25,088 bases of DNA from the NCBI GenBank assembly GCA_039796575.1, contig JBDKJP010000067.1, positions 1 through 25,088 on the forward strand, given 5' to 3'. Position numbers and translations under genes: made by a program. The stretch is from UBA668 sp039796575. GTDB lineage: Bacteria > Actinomycetota > Acidimicrobiia > Acidimicrobiales > Ilumatobacteraceae. The notes beneath the pieces were generated by a model that searched no databases, was not told the DNA's origin, and worked only from the letters and a program-made list of their open reading frames with translations. Below, in pieces: positions 6,021 through 13,310 of this stretch (its first letter is position 1; each line of letters begins with the position of its first letter).

Positions 6021-6941
6021 ATGATCCGGGTCGAGGGGATGACGAAGCGCTTCGGCTCGAAGACCGCCGTCGACCACCTCACGTTCGACGTGCGCCCCGG
6101 CGTGGTCACCGGCTTCCTCGGCCCCAACGGCTCGGGCAAGAGCACCACCATGCGCTGCATGCTCGACCTCGACCGCGCCGACGGCGGCACCGCCACGTTC
6201 GACGGCCGCCGCTTCCGCGACCTGCACCGCCCCCTCCACGAAGTCGGCGCCCTGCTCGACGCCGGCTACGTGCACCCCGGCCGCAGCGGCCGCAACCACC
6301 TGCGCTGGCTGGCCGCCACCAACGGCATCGGCATGGCCCGGGTGAACACCGTGATCGACCAGGTCGGCCTCACCGCCGCCGCCGACGCCCGCCTGCGCTC
6401 GTACTCGCTCGGCATGCGCCAACGGCTCGGCATCGCCGCCGTGCTGCTCGGCGACCCGCAGACCATCATCCTCGACGAGCCCGCCAACGGCCTCGACCCC
6501 GAAGGCATCCGCTGGATCCGCGACACCCTCTCGTGGCTCGCCGGCCAGGGCCGCACCGTGCTGGTCAGCAGCCACCAGCTCAGCGAGATGGCCCTCATCG
6601 CCCACGACCTCGTGGTCATCGGCCAGGGCCGTCTGATCGAGCAGTCCACCGTCGCCGGCTTCGTCGCCGAGCACGCCGACACCTGGGTGCGGGTGCAGAG
6701 CCCCACCGTCACCGCCCTGCTACCGCACCTCGCCGCAATCGGCGCCGCGGTCACCACCGTCGACCCCACCACCATCGACGTGCGCGGCACCACCAGCGCC
6801 ACCGTCGGCGAGCTCGCCGCCCAGCACGGGGTGGTGCTGCACGAACTGGCCACCCAGACCGGCTCGCTGGAGGACGCCTTCCTGAAGGCCACCGCTGGCG
6901 CCGTCGAGTACCACTCGGGCCCGATGGGAGACCCGTCGTGA
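6021..6941 (+). CDS. ABC transporter ATP-binding protein (exporter type)
   Basis: The product is 306 residues. It powers transport by ATP hydrolysis at the inner face of the membrane, as partner of the permease encoded next. Walker A is GPNGSGKST (34-42), the signature is SLGMRQR (129-135), Walker B is TIILDEP (148-154) and the switch His is at 185 (VSSH). The C-terminal 80 residues resemble the accessory domain of ABC-2/CcmA-type drug-export ATPases. ATG 6021 lies 7 bases after TAGAGT (6008-6013), so a leaderless message is plausible; a longer start at 5991 is unlikely. The stop overlaps the permease GTG by four bases (GTGA), so the two are translationally coupled. The substrate cannot be told from sequence; lipids, antibiotics and peptides are all possible. 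Confidence 0.93.
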   Translation: MIRVEGMTKRFGSKTAVDHLTFDVRPGVVTGFLGPNGSGKSTTMRCMLDLDRADGGTATFDGRRFRDLHRPLHEVGALLDAGYVHPGRSGRNHLRWLAATNGIGMARVNTVIDQVGLTAAADARLRSYSLGMRQRLGIAAVLLGDPQTIILDEPANGLDPEGIRWIRDTLSWLAGQGRTVLVSSHQLSEMALIAHDLVVIGQGRLIEQSTVAGFVAEHADTWVRVQSPTVTALLPHLAAIGAAVTTVDPTTIDVRGTTSATVGELAAQHGVVLHELATQTGSLEDAFLKATAGAVEYHSGPMGDPS

Positions 6942-7690
6942 TCGACCTCGTCCGCGCCGAATGGATCAAGCTCCGCACCGTGGCGATGAACTGGGTGCTC
7001 GTGTTCATCGCGGTGCTGTTCCCGCTGGCCGTCACCCTGCTCACGTCGTTCTTCCGCGGCGACGAGGACATGGACGCCCGCCAACTGCTCGAGGTGCTCA
7101 CCGGCAGCTCGTTCGTGCCCGCACTGCTGCTCGCCGTCATCGGCGCCGCATCCATCACCAGCGAGTTCGGCTTCGGCACCATCCGCGTCGCCTTCGCCGC
7201 CACACCCCGCCGCATCCGCGTGCTCGTGGCCAAGGCGATGGTGCTCGTCGTGACGGCCGTGTGGCTGCAGACCGTCGTCGTGCTCATGGGCGCACTCGGC
7301 GGCAAGGCGCTCGCCGAATCGCAGGGCTCGGTGATCGACTTCGCCGAAGTGCCCACCGGTCTGCCCGCGCTGCTCGGCACCGTCGCGCTCGCCGGCACCA
7401 TGGCGCTCATCGGTCTCGGGCTCGGCATGCTCGTGCGCAGCACCCCGTTCGCCATCGCGATGCTCATCCTCTGGCCGCTGATGGCCGAGGGCCTCATCGG
7501 CAACCTGCTGCAGTTGATCTTCGACGGTGTCGACATCGTGAGCTGGATGCCGTTCCGCGCCGGCTTCTCGATCGCCGCGATCGAATCGTTCGGCGGGCCC
7601 GACCGACTGGTGGCCGGCATCTACTTCGCCGCCGTCGGCCTCGGCCTATGCGCGGTGGGCGCCTGGTCGGTCAACCGCCGCGACGCCTGA
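6938..7690 (+). CDS. ABC-2 type transporter permease
   Basis: The product is 250 residues and spans the membrane about six times: near residues 18-38 (the MNWVLVFIAVLFPLAV segment), 55-75, 100-125, 143-170, 175-200 and 225-247. It starts with GTG 6938 inside the end of the ATPase gene, and the first residues IDLVRAEWIKLRT are the typical start of ABC-2 permeases (RxExxKLR/T). A helix-loop with TSEFGFGTIRVAFAATPRR matches the coupling region seen in this family. It should form a dimer with two ATPase copies to export a substrate. The stop at 7690 is followed within 20 bases by a 44-base palindrome that may end the transcript. Confidence 0.9.
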   Translation: MIDLVRAEWIKLRTVAMNWVLVFIAVLFPLAVTLLTSFFRGDEDMDARQLLEVLTGSSFVPALLLAVIGAASITSEFGFGTIRVAFAATPRRIRVLVAKAMVLVVTAVWLQTVVVLMGALGGKALAESQGSVIDFAEVPTGLPALLGTVALAGTMALIGLGLGMLVRSTPFAIAMLILWPLMAEGLIGNLLQLIFDGVDIVSWMPFRAGFSIAAIESFGGPDRLVAGIYFAAVGLGLCAVGAWSVNRRDA

Positions 7691-7705
7691 CCCCGCCGGT
7701 TGCAG

Positions 7706-7749
7706 CGGCCACCAGGATCGTCAACATATGTTGACGATCCTGGTGGCCG
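7706..7749. repeat. Perfect 44-base palindrome overlapping a promoter
   Basis: Both arms are 22 bases without a mismatch and without a loop; the centre is CATATG (7725-7730). The right arm contains TTGACG (7731-7736), a -35 box for the gene at 7766. As DNA it is an extended operator-like palindrome; as RNA it would form a very stable hairpin behind the ABC permease gene. No T-run follows, so an operator, terminator or dual role cannot be separated by eye. Confidence 0.9.
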
Positions 7750-7759
7750 GGGATACCCT
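7731..7759 (+). promoter_or_regulatory. Predicted promoter of the toxin-like/HTH pair
   Basis: TTGACG (7731-7736), a 17-base spacer and TACCCT (7754-7759) form a consensus-like promoter. The GTG at 7766 is 6 bases beyond the -10 box, so transcription probably starts at or next to the start codon. The -35 lies in the right arm of the palindrome 7706-7749, so a protein bound there would block RNA polymerase. This is the usual self-repression layout of toxin-antitoxin operons. Confidence 0.65.
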
Positions 7760-7765
7760 GACCGC

Positions 7766-8002
7766 GTGGACGTCGAGCCGTCAGCACGAAAGCACGGCAT
7801 CCACGACGACGACATGATCCACGCAGTTCGACATCACTGGCGAGCGTTCGAGACCGACGATGACGCGGTCACGATGTTCATCGGGCCGGCACGCGACGGC
7901 GAGCCGTTGGAGGTCGGTGTGGTCCTCGACAACGACGGCGTGGCCGTCATCCACGCGATGCGGGCGAGAGCGAAGTTCCTGAAAGGGTGGTGGACGACAT
8001 GA
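7766..8002 (+). CDS. Small toxin-like protein of a two-gene toxin-antitoxin-like unit
   Basis: The product is 78 residues. GTG 7766 is chosen because it sits immediately behind the promoter and because homology to the truncated copy at 5494 begins there. Predicted order: a basic N-terminal helix (ARKHGIHDDDMIHAVRHH), then strands with TMFIGPARDG, LEVGVVLDNDG and VAVIHAM, and a C-terminal RARAKFLKGW. This alpha-beta layout with KHGI near the start recalls BrnT/RelE-like small RNases and the small hypotheticals that actinobacteria pair with RHH or HTH antitoxins. No catalytic residues can be assigned with confidence. It overlaps the next gene by ATGA, so translation is coupled. Confidence 0.7.
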   Translation: MDVEPSARKHGIHDDDMIHAVRHHWRAFETDDDAVTMFIGPARDGEPLEVGVVLDNDGVAVIHAMRARAKFLKGWWTT

Positions 8003-8259
8003 GCACGACTCGGGCAGCACGGGCGAAGGCGATCGAAGCGTGGGCCGATGAGGTCGAGCCCTCCGACCTGGTGGTCGCCGACACCGACGCCCTTCGTGCC
8101 ATCGCCGAACTCGCCGAGCGACGTACCGAGCTCGACGCCGCACTGATCGAAGCCGTTCGCTCCGCTCGTCGCTCTGACAAGTCGTGGTCCGAGATCGGCG
8201 CGATGTTGGGGGTCTCCAAGCAGGCCGCGCAGCGGAAGTACTCGAACGTCGCCGTGTGA
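7999..8259 (+). CDS. Small HTH protein, probable antitoxin/autorepressor
   Basis: The product is 86 residues from ATG 7999, which overlaps the upstream stop (ATGA). GTG 7987 is in frame but lies within the AAAGGG ribosome-binding region. The N-terminal two thirds are acidic and helical (AIEAWADEVEPSDL, then ALRAIAELAERRTELDAAL). The C-terminal 25 residues form a helix-turn-helix: KSWSEIGAMLGVSKQAAQRK, with SKQAAQRK as recognition helix. It probably neutralises the 7766-8002 product and binds the palindrome 7706-7749, but both roles are inferred from layout. It differs in fold from the RHH partner found with the truncated toxin copy at 5604. Confidence 0.75.
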   Translation: MSTTRAARAKAIEAWADEVEPSDLVVADTDALRAIAELAERRTELDAALIEAVRSARRSDKSWSEIGAMLGVSKQAAQRKYSNVAV

Positions 8260-8293
8260 CACCGTCGTCGGACTCGACTGAGGTGGCGTGAAC

Positions 8294-8349
8294 CGGACCC
8301 ACGGGCGCGGAACACGCCAGATCTGGCGCATGGCGGACCCGTGGGTCCG
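8294..8349. terminator. Nested inverted repeat between convergent genes, likely bidirectional terminator
   Basis: The outer arms CGGACCCACGGG (8294-8305) and CCCGTGGGTCCG (8338-8349) are perfectly complementary. Between them lies a second perfect palindrome, CGCCAGATCTGGCG (8315-8328). It sits between the stop of the HTH gene (8259) and the stop of the crp-like gene (8422), which converge. It could end both transcripts, although no T-run is present. The rest of 8260-8421 shows nothing else. Confidence 0.6.
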
Positions 8350-8421
8350 AAATGCGCCACAAATGGCACGAAACGGACCCGACCCCGGGCGACCGGGCGG
8401 CGGACGCGGCCCGGATCGCGG

Positions 8422-9084
8422 TCAGCGGGCGCGGAGCTCGAGGGCGTCGCGCTTCAAGATGGTGTAGTGACGCTCGTGCTGGTCGATCCAGCCGAGGCGG
8501 ATGAAGCTGGCGATGGCCTTGTTCACCCGCTCGCGCGACGCACCCACCATGCCCGCCAGCTCTTCCTGCGTGATGGGCAGCACGAACTCCTCCGCACCAC
8601 CCGACAGCTCGAGCAACCGCTTCGCCGTGCGACCGGTGACGTCGAGGAACACGCTGTCGGCCAACGCCTCGTCCATCACCCGCAGGCGGCGCGCCAGCAG
8701 ACGGCACACACCCCACAGCAACGTCGGGTCGCTGCGGAACGCCTTGATGACCGGATCGAACGGAATGGCGAACACCACCGACGGCTCGAGCGCACGGGCC
8801 ATGGCCGAACGCGAGCCCTCGTCGAGCAACGCCATCTCGCCGAACAGGTCGCCCGAATCCATGAGCGCGACCACGGTCTCGCGATGGTCGATCGGGTTCG
8901 CGATGGCGATGGCCACACGGCCACTCACCACCAGGTACAGCGAATCGGCCACGTCGCCCTCGCGGAACAGCACGTCGCCGCGGATGAGCGGCAGCTCGGC
9001 ACCGGCAGCGGCGATCTCGCGGATGACCGCGGCCGGCGCATCGGCGAAGAAATCGGTTCGTGCGAGCAGTTCTTCGTGAGCCAT
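8422..9084 (-). CDS. Crp/Fnr-family transcriptional regulator (GlxR-like)
   Basis: The product is 220 residues, the usual family length. An N-terminal cyclic-nucleotide-binding beta-barrel (about 10-125) contains GDVLFREGD and GEMALLDEG followed by Arg92-Ser93, the pair that binds the phosphate of cAMP in CRP. The dimer helix follows (about 125-150), then a winged HTH (172-193: TQEELAGMVGASRERVNKA). It is probably a cAMP-responsive global regulator, as GlxR/Crp are in actinobacteria. ATG 9084 is the start of the barrel domain; the reading frame runs much further upstream only as antisense of ispDF. It is divergent from ispDF with 30 bases between start codons, so the two promoters overlap and cross-regulation is plausible. 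Confidence 0.93.
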   Translation of the reverse strand: MAHEELLARTDFFADAPAAVIREIAAAGAELPLIRGDVLFREGDVADSLYLVVSGRVAIAIANPIDHRETVVALMDSGDLFGEMALLDEGSRSAMARALEPSVVFAIPFDPVIKAFRSDPTLLWGVCRLLARRLRVMDEALADSVFLDVTGRTAKRLLELSGGAEEFVLPITQEELAGMVGASRERVNKAIASFIRLGWIDQHERHYTILKRDALELRAR

Positions 9085-9114
9085 GTCCGATGGAACGGTA
9101 CTACCCTCGCCGGG

Positions 9115-10260
9115 GTGTCGGTGCAGCGAACGCGGAACGTGTGGACCATCGTGGTCGCAGGAGGCTCGGGCACCCGGTTCGGTGGCCCGAAGCAGTACGA
9201 GACCCTCGGCCACCAGCGCGTCCTCGACTGGTCGGTCCACGCCGCGCGCCAGGCCGGTGACGGCGTGATCATCGTGGTGCCCGCCGCCGACGCCGAACGC
9301 GAAGGCGGCGTGGCCGGCGGCGCCACCCGCAGCGAGTCGGTGCGCGCCGGGCTGGCCCACGTGCCCGCCGACGCCACCGTCATCTGTGTGCACGACGCCG
9401 CCCGCCCGTTCGCAGGCAGCGACGTGTTCGCCCGCGTCATCGACGCCGTCGAGCACGGCGCCGACGCCGCCATCCCCGGCATCCCCGTCGCCGACACCAT
9501 CAAGCAGATCGACACCACCGGCACCGTGGTGCACACCCCGAACCGCGCCGAACTGATGGCCGTGCAGACCCCGCAGGCGTTCCGCGCCGACGCCCTGCGC
9601 CAGGCCCACGCCGCGGGCGGCGACGCCACCGACGACGCCGCGCTCGTGGAAGCCGGCGGCGGCACCGTGGTGGTGGTCGACGGCCACGCCGCGAACCGCA
9701 AGATCACCGACCCCGACGACCTGCGCTGGGCCCGCGAGCGCGTCGAGGCCACCGAAGGGACGCACCACATGCAGAGCGACGTCCGCGTCGGCCAGGGGTT
9801 CGACATCCACCGCTTCAGCGACGACCCCGCCCGACCCCTCGTGCTCGGCGGCGTCACCTTCCCCGACGCACCCGGCCTCCACGGCCACAGCGACGCCGAC
9901 GCCATCGCCCACGCCGCCACCGACGCACTGCTCGGCGCCGCCGGCCTCGGCGACATCGGCGAGCACTTCCCCGACACCGACCCGCAGTGGAAGGGCGCCG
10001 ACTCGCTGGTGCTGCTCCGCCACGCCGCGCAGCTCGTGCGCGACGCCGGCTGGCGCATCGGCAACGTCGACTGCTCGGTGGTGTGCGAGACCCCGAAGCT
10101 GGCCCCGCACCGGGCCGAGATGCAACGCCGCCTCAGCGAGGCCGCCGGCGCACCGGTCACCGTGAAGGGCCGCCGCGCCGAAGGCCTCGGCGCGCTCGGA
10201 CGACGAGAAGGCATCGCCTGCTGGGCGAACGCCGTGATCATGAAGGAGACCGGTTCGTGA
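9115..10260 (+). CDS. ispDF: Bifunctional IspD/IspF enzyme of the MEP isoprenoid pathway
   Basis: The product is 381 residues with two enzymes in one chain. Residues 1-215 are 2-C-methyl-D-erythritol 4-phosphate cytidylyltransferase: VVAGGSGTRFGGPKQ (13-27, CTP binding), HDAARPF, and TPNRAELMAVQTPQAF. Residues 219-381 are 2-C-methyl-D-erythritol 2,4-cyclodiphosphate synthase: GQGFDIHRF (metal Asp/His), LHGHSDADAIAHA, GDIGEHFPDTD, and a final EGLGALGRREGIACWA. They catalyse the third and fifth steps of the MEP pathway to IPP/DMAPP. Met219 could be an internal start, but the linker is short and in frame. GTG 9115 is 7 bases after TACCCT (9102-9107); GTG 9121 is an alternative. The stop overlaps rlmB by GTGA. 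Confidence 0.95.
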   Translation: MSVQRTRNVWTIVVAGGSGTRFGGPKQYETLGHQRVLDWSVHAARQAGDGVIIVVPAADAEREGGVAGGATRSESVRAGLAHVPADATVICVHDAARPFAGSDVFARVIDAVEHGADAAIPGIPVADTIKQIDTTGTVVHTPNRAELMAVQTPQAFRADALRQAHAAGGDATDDAALVEAGGGTVVVVDGHAANRKITDPDDLRWARERVEATEGTHHMQSDVRVGQGFDIHRFSDDPARPLVLGGVTFPDAPGLHGHSDADAIAHAATDALLGAAGLGDIGEHFPDTDPQWKGADSLVLLRHAAQLVRDAGWRIGNVDCSVVCETPKLAPHRAEMQRRLSEAAGAPVTVKGRRAEGLGALGRREGIACWANAVIMKETGS

Positions 10261-11273
10261 AGCCGAAGAAGCCCGCACAGGGTGGCCCCCGCGGCCAACG
10301 CACCGCCGGAACCGGCAAGGCCCGCACGTCGGGCGCCCCGCGCAGCAGCGGCAGCGCCGGCGGCTCGAGCGGCGGCGCACCCCGCGGTGGTGGTGGCGGC
10401 ACGGGTCGCGGCCCGTCGCCCAAGGCCGCCGGTGGCCGCCAGTACGCATCCCGCGGCGCCGGTCGCACCGGCCGCGTGGCCGCACCCGGCGACCCCGCCC
10501 CGAAGAAGCCCGGCGAGAAGACGCTCGGCGGCGAGCAGGTCGAAGGCCGTCAGGCGGTGCGCGAACTGCTCATCGCCGGCAACCGCCGCGTGAAGGAGGT
10601 GTGGGTCTCGGGCGAGCTGGCCGAGACCGAGATCCTCGCCGACATCATCGAGATCGCCCGCAGCATGCGCGTGCAGGTCACCGAGGTGGCCCGCAAGCGA
10701 CTCGAGTCGCAGGCCCGCAGCGAAGCCCCGCAGGGTGTGATGGCGTTCGCCGCGCCGCTGCAGGAGGTCGAGCTCGCCAGCATGCTCAAGCGCAGCGGCA
10801 GCCAGCCCCCGTTCCTGGTGGCCGTCGACGGCGTCACCGACCCCGGCAACCTCGGCGCGCTGCTGCGCTGCTGCGATGGCGCCGGCGTGAGCGGTGTGGT
10901 GCTGCCCCGACACCGCGCCGTGCACATCACCCCCACCGCGGCGAAGAGCGCGGCCGGTGCGGTGGAGCACGTGCCGATGGCGCTCGTGGGCGGCCTGCCC
11001 TCCGCGCTCGAGCGCATGCGCGAAGCCGGCATCTGGGTGGTGGGCCTCGCCGACGAGGCCGACAAGAGCCTGTTCGAGCTCGACGACCTCGCCAGCGAAG
11101 CCATCTGCCTCGTGCTCGGCGCCGAGGGCAACGGCCTGTCGCGCCTCGTGCGCGAACGCTGCGACCTCATCGTCAGCATCCCCATGCGCGGCCGCCTCAG
11201 CTCGCTCAACGTGAGCGCCGCCGCGGCACTCGCCACCTACGAGGTCACCCGCCACCGCGTGCGCAAGGGCTGA
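10257..11273 (+). CDS. rlmB: 23S rRNA 2'-O-ribose methyltransferase RlmB / TrmH family
   Basis: The product is 338 residues, starting with GTG 10257 that overlaps the ispDF stop. Residues 1-90 are a disordered basic extension rich in Gly, Ser, Pro, Arg and Lys (MKPKKPAQGGPRGQ and similar). Then come an RNA-binding SpoU substrate domain (about 93-170) and the SPOUT methyltransferase knot (185-336). The three SpoU motifs are present: DPGNLGALLRCCDGAG (195-210), GAEGNG (288-293) and SSLNVSAAAA (315-324). The family methylates a 2'-hydroxyl in 23S rRNA (G2251 in E. coli) using S-adenosylmethionine. The place behind ispF is common in actinobacteria, though cysS, often found between them, is missing here. 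A specific tRNA or other rRNA target cannot be excluded. Confidence 0.92.
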   Translation: MKPKKPAQGGPRGQRTAGTGKARTSGAPRSSGSAGGSSGGAPRGGGGGTGRGPSPKAAGGRQYASRGAGRTGRVAAPGDPAPKKPGEKTLGGEQVEGRQAVRELLIAGNRRVKEVWVSGELAETEILADIIEIARSMRVQVTEVARKRLESQARSEAPQGVMAFAAPLQEVELASMLKRSGSQPPFLVAVDGVTDPGNLGALLRCCDGAGVSGVVLPRHRAVHITPTAAKSAAGAVEHVPMALVGGLPSALERMREAGIWVVGLADEADKSLFELDDLASEAICLVLGAEGNGLSRLVRERCDLIVSIPMRGRLSSLNVSAAAALATYEVTRHRVRKG

Positions 11274-11295
11274 GCCCGCGGCGCGGCCACCACAA

Positions 11296-11997
11296 CTACG
11301 GCGTGGTGGTGTCGGCCACGTCCTCGGTCTCGGTGCCCACGATCACCGACGTCGCCGGCAGCACCGACGTCGACGTGGTGCTCGACGCCTCGGCCTCCGG
11401 GTCGGGGCAGGTGACCTTCGTGATCATCTGCGACTCGAAGTTGAACGTCGACGTCGCCCGGTCGCCGTAGGTGTTGATGAAGTCGGTCAACGACGACGTG
11501 TCCTCCGGGCACGAGCGATCGACCTTCCCCGCACGCCGCACCACCCAGTCGTTCTCCAACAGCACGAACGGGCCGTCGAGCATCTCGCGCACCGCCGGCA
11601 ACTGCACCGTCGGTCCCGGCGGGCCCTCGATGATGCTGAACCACAGCACCGCATCACCCAACAGGTCGGCCGCCACCGTGCACGACGCGATGGCCGTCAG
11701 GTCGGGGCAGTCGATCTCACCCGGCGTGCCCGCCTTGATCACCATCGTGCGCGTGCCGTCGAGCTGCAACGCCATGTCGGCCGTGGTGCGGCCGTCGTCG
11801 AACGCGAACCCCGTCTCGGGCGTGATGCCGAACACCCACGAGATGAGATCGATCTCGTGCGTCACCGGCTCGTCGTCGCTGCTCGCCTGCACACCCGTGG
11901 GCGGCGTCGCCCGGTTGAACACCAGCAACAGCACCAGGAACAGCCCCGCCAACGCCGCCAACGACAGCCAGAAGCGGAGCGAGATGAACTGGCGCAC
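11296..11997 (-). CDS. Membrane-anchored hypothetical protein
   Basis: The product is 233 residues. GTG 11997 lies 6 bases behind a minus-strand TACGCT box (12009-12004). The N-terminus MRQFISLRFWLSLAALAGLFLVLLLVF is a signal anchor, and the remaining 200 residues should lie outside the membrane. That part has six Cys residues (IDCP, ASCT, RSCP, VTCP and neighbours) and ends in a Thr/Ser/Val/Glu-rich tail that may be disordered. I recognise no family. It converges with rlmB (22 bases between stops) and has its start 15 bases from the hemL stop on the same strand, so it may also receive read-through from hemB-hemL. Confidence 0.75.
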   Translation of the reverse strand: MRQFISLRFWLSLAALAGLFLVLLLVFNRATPPTGVQASSDDEPVTHEIDLISWVFGITPETGFAFDDGRTTADMALQLDGTRTMVIKAGTPGEIDCPDLTAIASCTVAADLLGDAVLWFSIIEGPPGPTVQLPAVREMLDGPFVLLENDWVVRRAGKVDRSCPEDTSSLTDFINTYGDRATSTFNFESQMITKVTCPDPEAEASSTTSTSVLPATSVIVGTETEDVADTTTP

Positions 11998-12011
11998 GCC
12001 GCGAGCGTAGG

Positions 12012-13310
12012 TCAGCCACGCATCGCGACGGCCGCGGCACGCGTGGCCGCCGCACCGATGGCGTCAATGACGTCGTCGGTGTGACCGAGGCCCACGAACA
12101 ACGCCTCGTACGCACCCGGCGCCAACGCCACACCCTCGGCGAGCATCGCGTGGAAGAACGCCGCGTACAGCCGCTCGTCGGTGGTCTTCGCCTCGTCGAA
12201 GTTCGTCGGCACCGCACCCGGCCCGAAGAACATGCCGACCAACGTGCCCACCACCGGGAACGACGCCGGCAACCCGGCCGACTCGCACGCCGCAGTGAGC
12301 ACCGCCGACAGCCGCGCCGCACGACCGCGCAGCAACTCGTACGCCTCGGGCGTGAGCTCGCCGAGCGCCGCACGACCCGCCGCCGTGGCCAACGGGTTGC
12401 CCGCCAACGTGCCCGCGTGGAACACCTTGCCCAACGGCGACAACGTCTCCATGATGTCGCGGCGACCACCCACCGCACCGATGGGCAGACCGCCACCGAT
12501 GACCTTGCCGAACGTGGTGAGGTCGGGCCGCACGCCGTACTGGCCCTGCGCCCCACCCGTGCCGAGACGGAACCCGGTGATCACCTCGTCGAACACCAGC
12601 AGCGCACCCACACGATCGCACTCGGCGCGCAGGCCCTCGAGGAACCCGGGCGCCGGCGCCACCACACCCATGTTGGCCGCCACCGGCTCGACGAACACCG
12701 CCGCCACCTGCTCGTCGAGCTGCGGCACCACGTTGTACGGCACCACCATCGTGGAGGCCACCGCGCTGGCCGGCACACCCGCGGTGCCCGGCAGACCGAG
12801 CGTGGCCACACCACTACCACCCGCCGCGAGCAACGCGTCGGTGGCACCGTGGAAGTTGCCGTGGAAGATGACGATGCGGTCGCGGCCCGTGAACCCGCGC
12901 GCCAACCGCACCGCGGTGCTGGTGGCCTCGGTGCCCGAGTTCATCAAGCGCACACGCTCGCAACTGGGCACCCGCGCCGAGATGGCCTCGGCGAGCAACA
13001 ACTCGCCCGGCGTGGGCGCACCGTACGACGTGCCGTTCGCCGCGGCCGCCGCCAACGCCGACGTGACCGCCGGATGCGCATGGCCCAGGATGACCGCGCC
13101 GTAGCTCTGCACCAGGTCGATGTAGCGGGTGCCCTCCACGTCGAACACGTACGGGCCCTCCGCCCGCTCGACCAGGTACGGCGTGCCGCCCACGGCCTTG
13201 AACGCACGGATGCTGCTGTTCACACCACCGGGGATGACCTCGCACGAACGGGCGAACAGCTCGGCGTTCGAGCGCGGCAGATCGTGAGGAAGGGACGGCA
13301 ACTGGGTCAT
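12012..13310 (-). CDS. hemL: Glutamate-1-semialdehyde 2,1-aminomutase
   Basis: The product is 432 residues, the usual length. This PLP enzyme moves the amino group of glutamate 1-semialdehyde to give 5-aminolevulinate, the last step of the C5 route. Seen in the sequence: NAELFARSCEVIPGGVNS (signature N-terminus), NSGTEATSTAVRLAR (125-139, PLP phosphate site), DEVITGFRLG (241-250, Asp contacting the pyridine N) and TFGKVIGGGLPIGA with PLP Lys269. ATG 13310 overlaps the hemB stop by four bases (ATGA), so it is coupled to hemB; the longer frame start at 13331 is inside hemB. It works with HemA encoded at 21299-22555. Confidence 0.96.
   Translation of the reverse strand: MTQLPSLPHDLPRSNAELFARSCEVIPGGVNSSIRAFKAVGGTPYLVERAEGPYVFDVEGTRYIDLVQSYGAVILGHAHPAVTSALAAAAANGTSYGAPTPGELLLAEAISARVPSCERVRLMNSGTEATSTAVRLARGFTGRDRIVIFHGNFHGATDALLAAGGSGVATLGLPGTAGVPASAVASTMVVPYNVVPQLDEQVAAVFVEPVAANMGVVAPAPGFLEGLRAECDRVGALLVFDEVITGFRLGTGGAQGQYGVRPDLTTFGKVIGGGLPIGAVGGRRDIMETLSPLGKVFHAGTLAGNPLATAAGRAALGELTPEAYELLRGRAARLSAVLTAACESAGLPASFPVVGTLVGMFFGPGAVPTNFDEAKTTDERLYAAFFHAMLAEGVALAPGAYEALFVGLGHTDDVIDAIGAAATRAAAVAMRG

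Noticed and set aside
8341..9114. The upstream extension of the ispDF frame
   Set aside because: It is antisense to the crp-like gene, which has cNMP-binding and HTH motifs. IspD homology begins at about 9136.
8925..11255. A 776-residue minus-strand reading frame opposite ispDF and rlmB
   Set aside because: Antisense shadow with Ala/Thr/Arg-rich low-complexity sequence. The plus strand carries all IspD, IspF and SpoU motifs.
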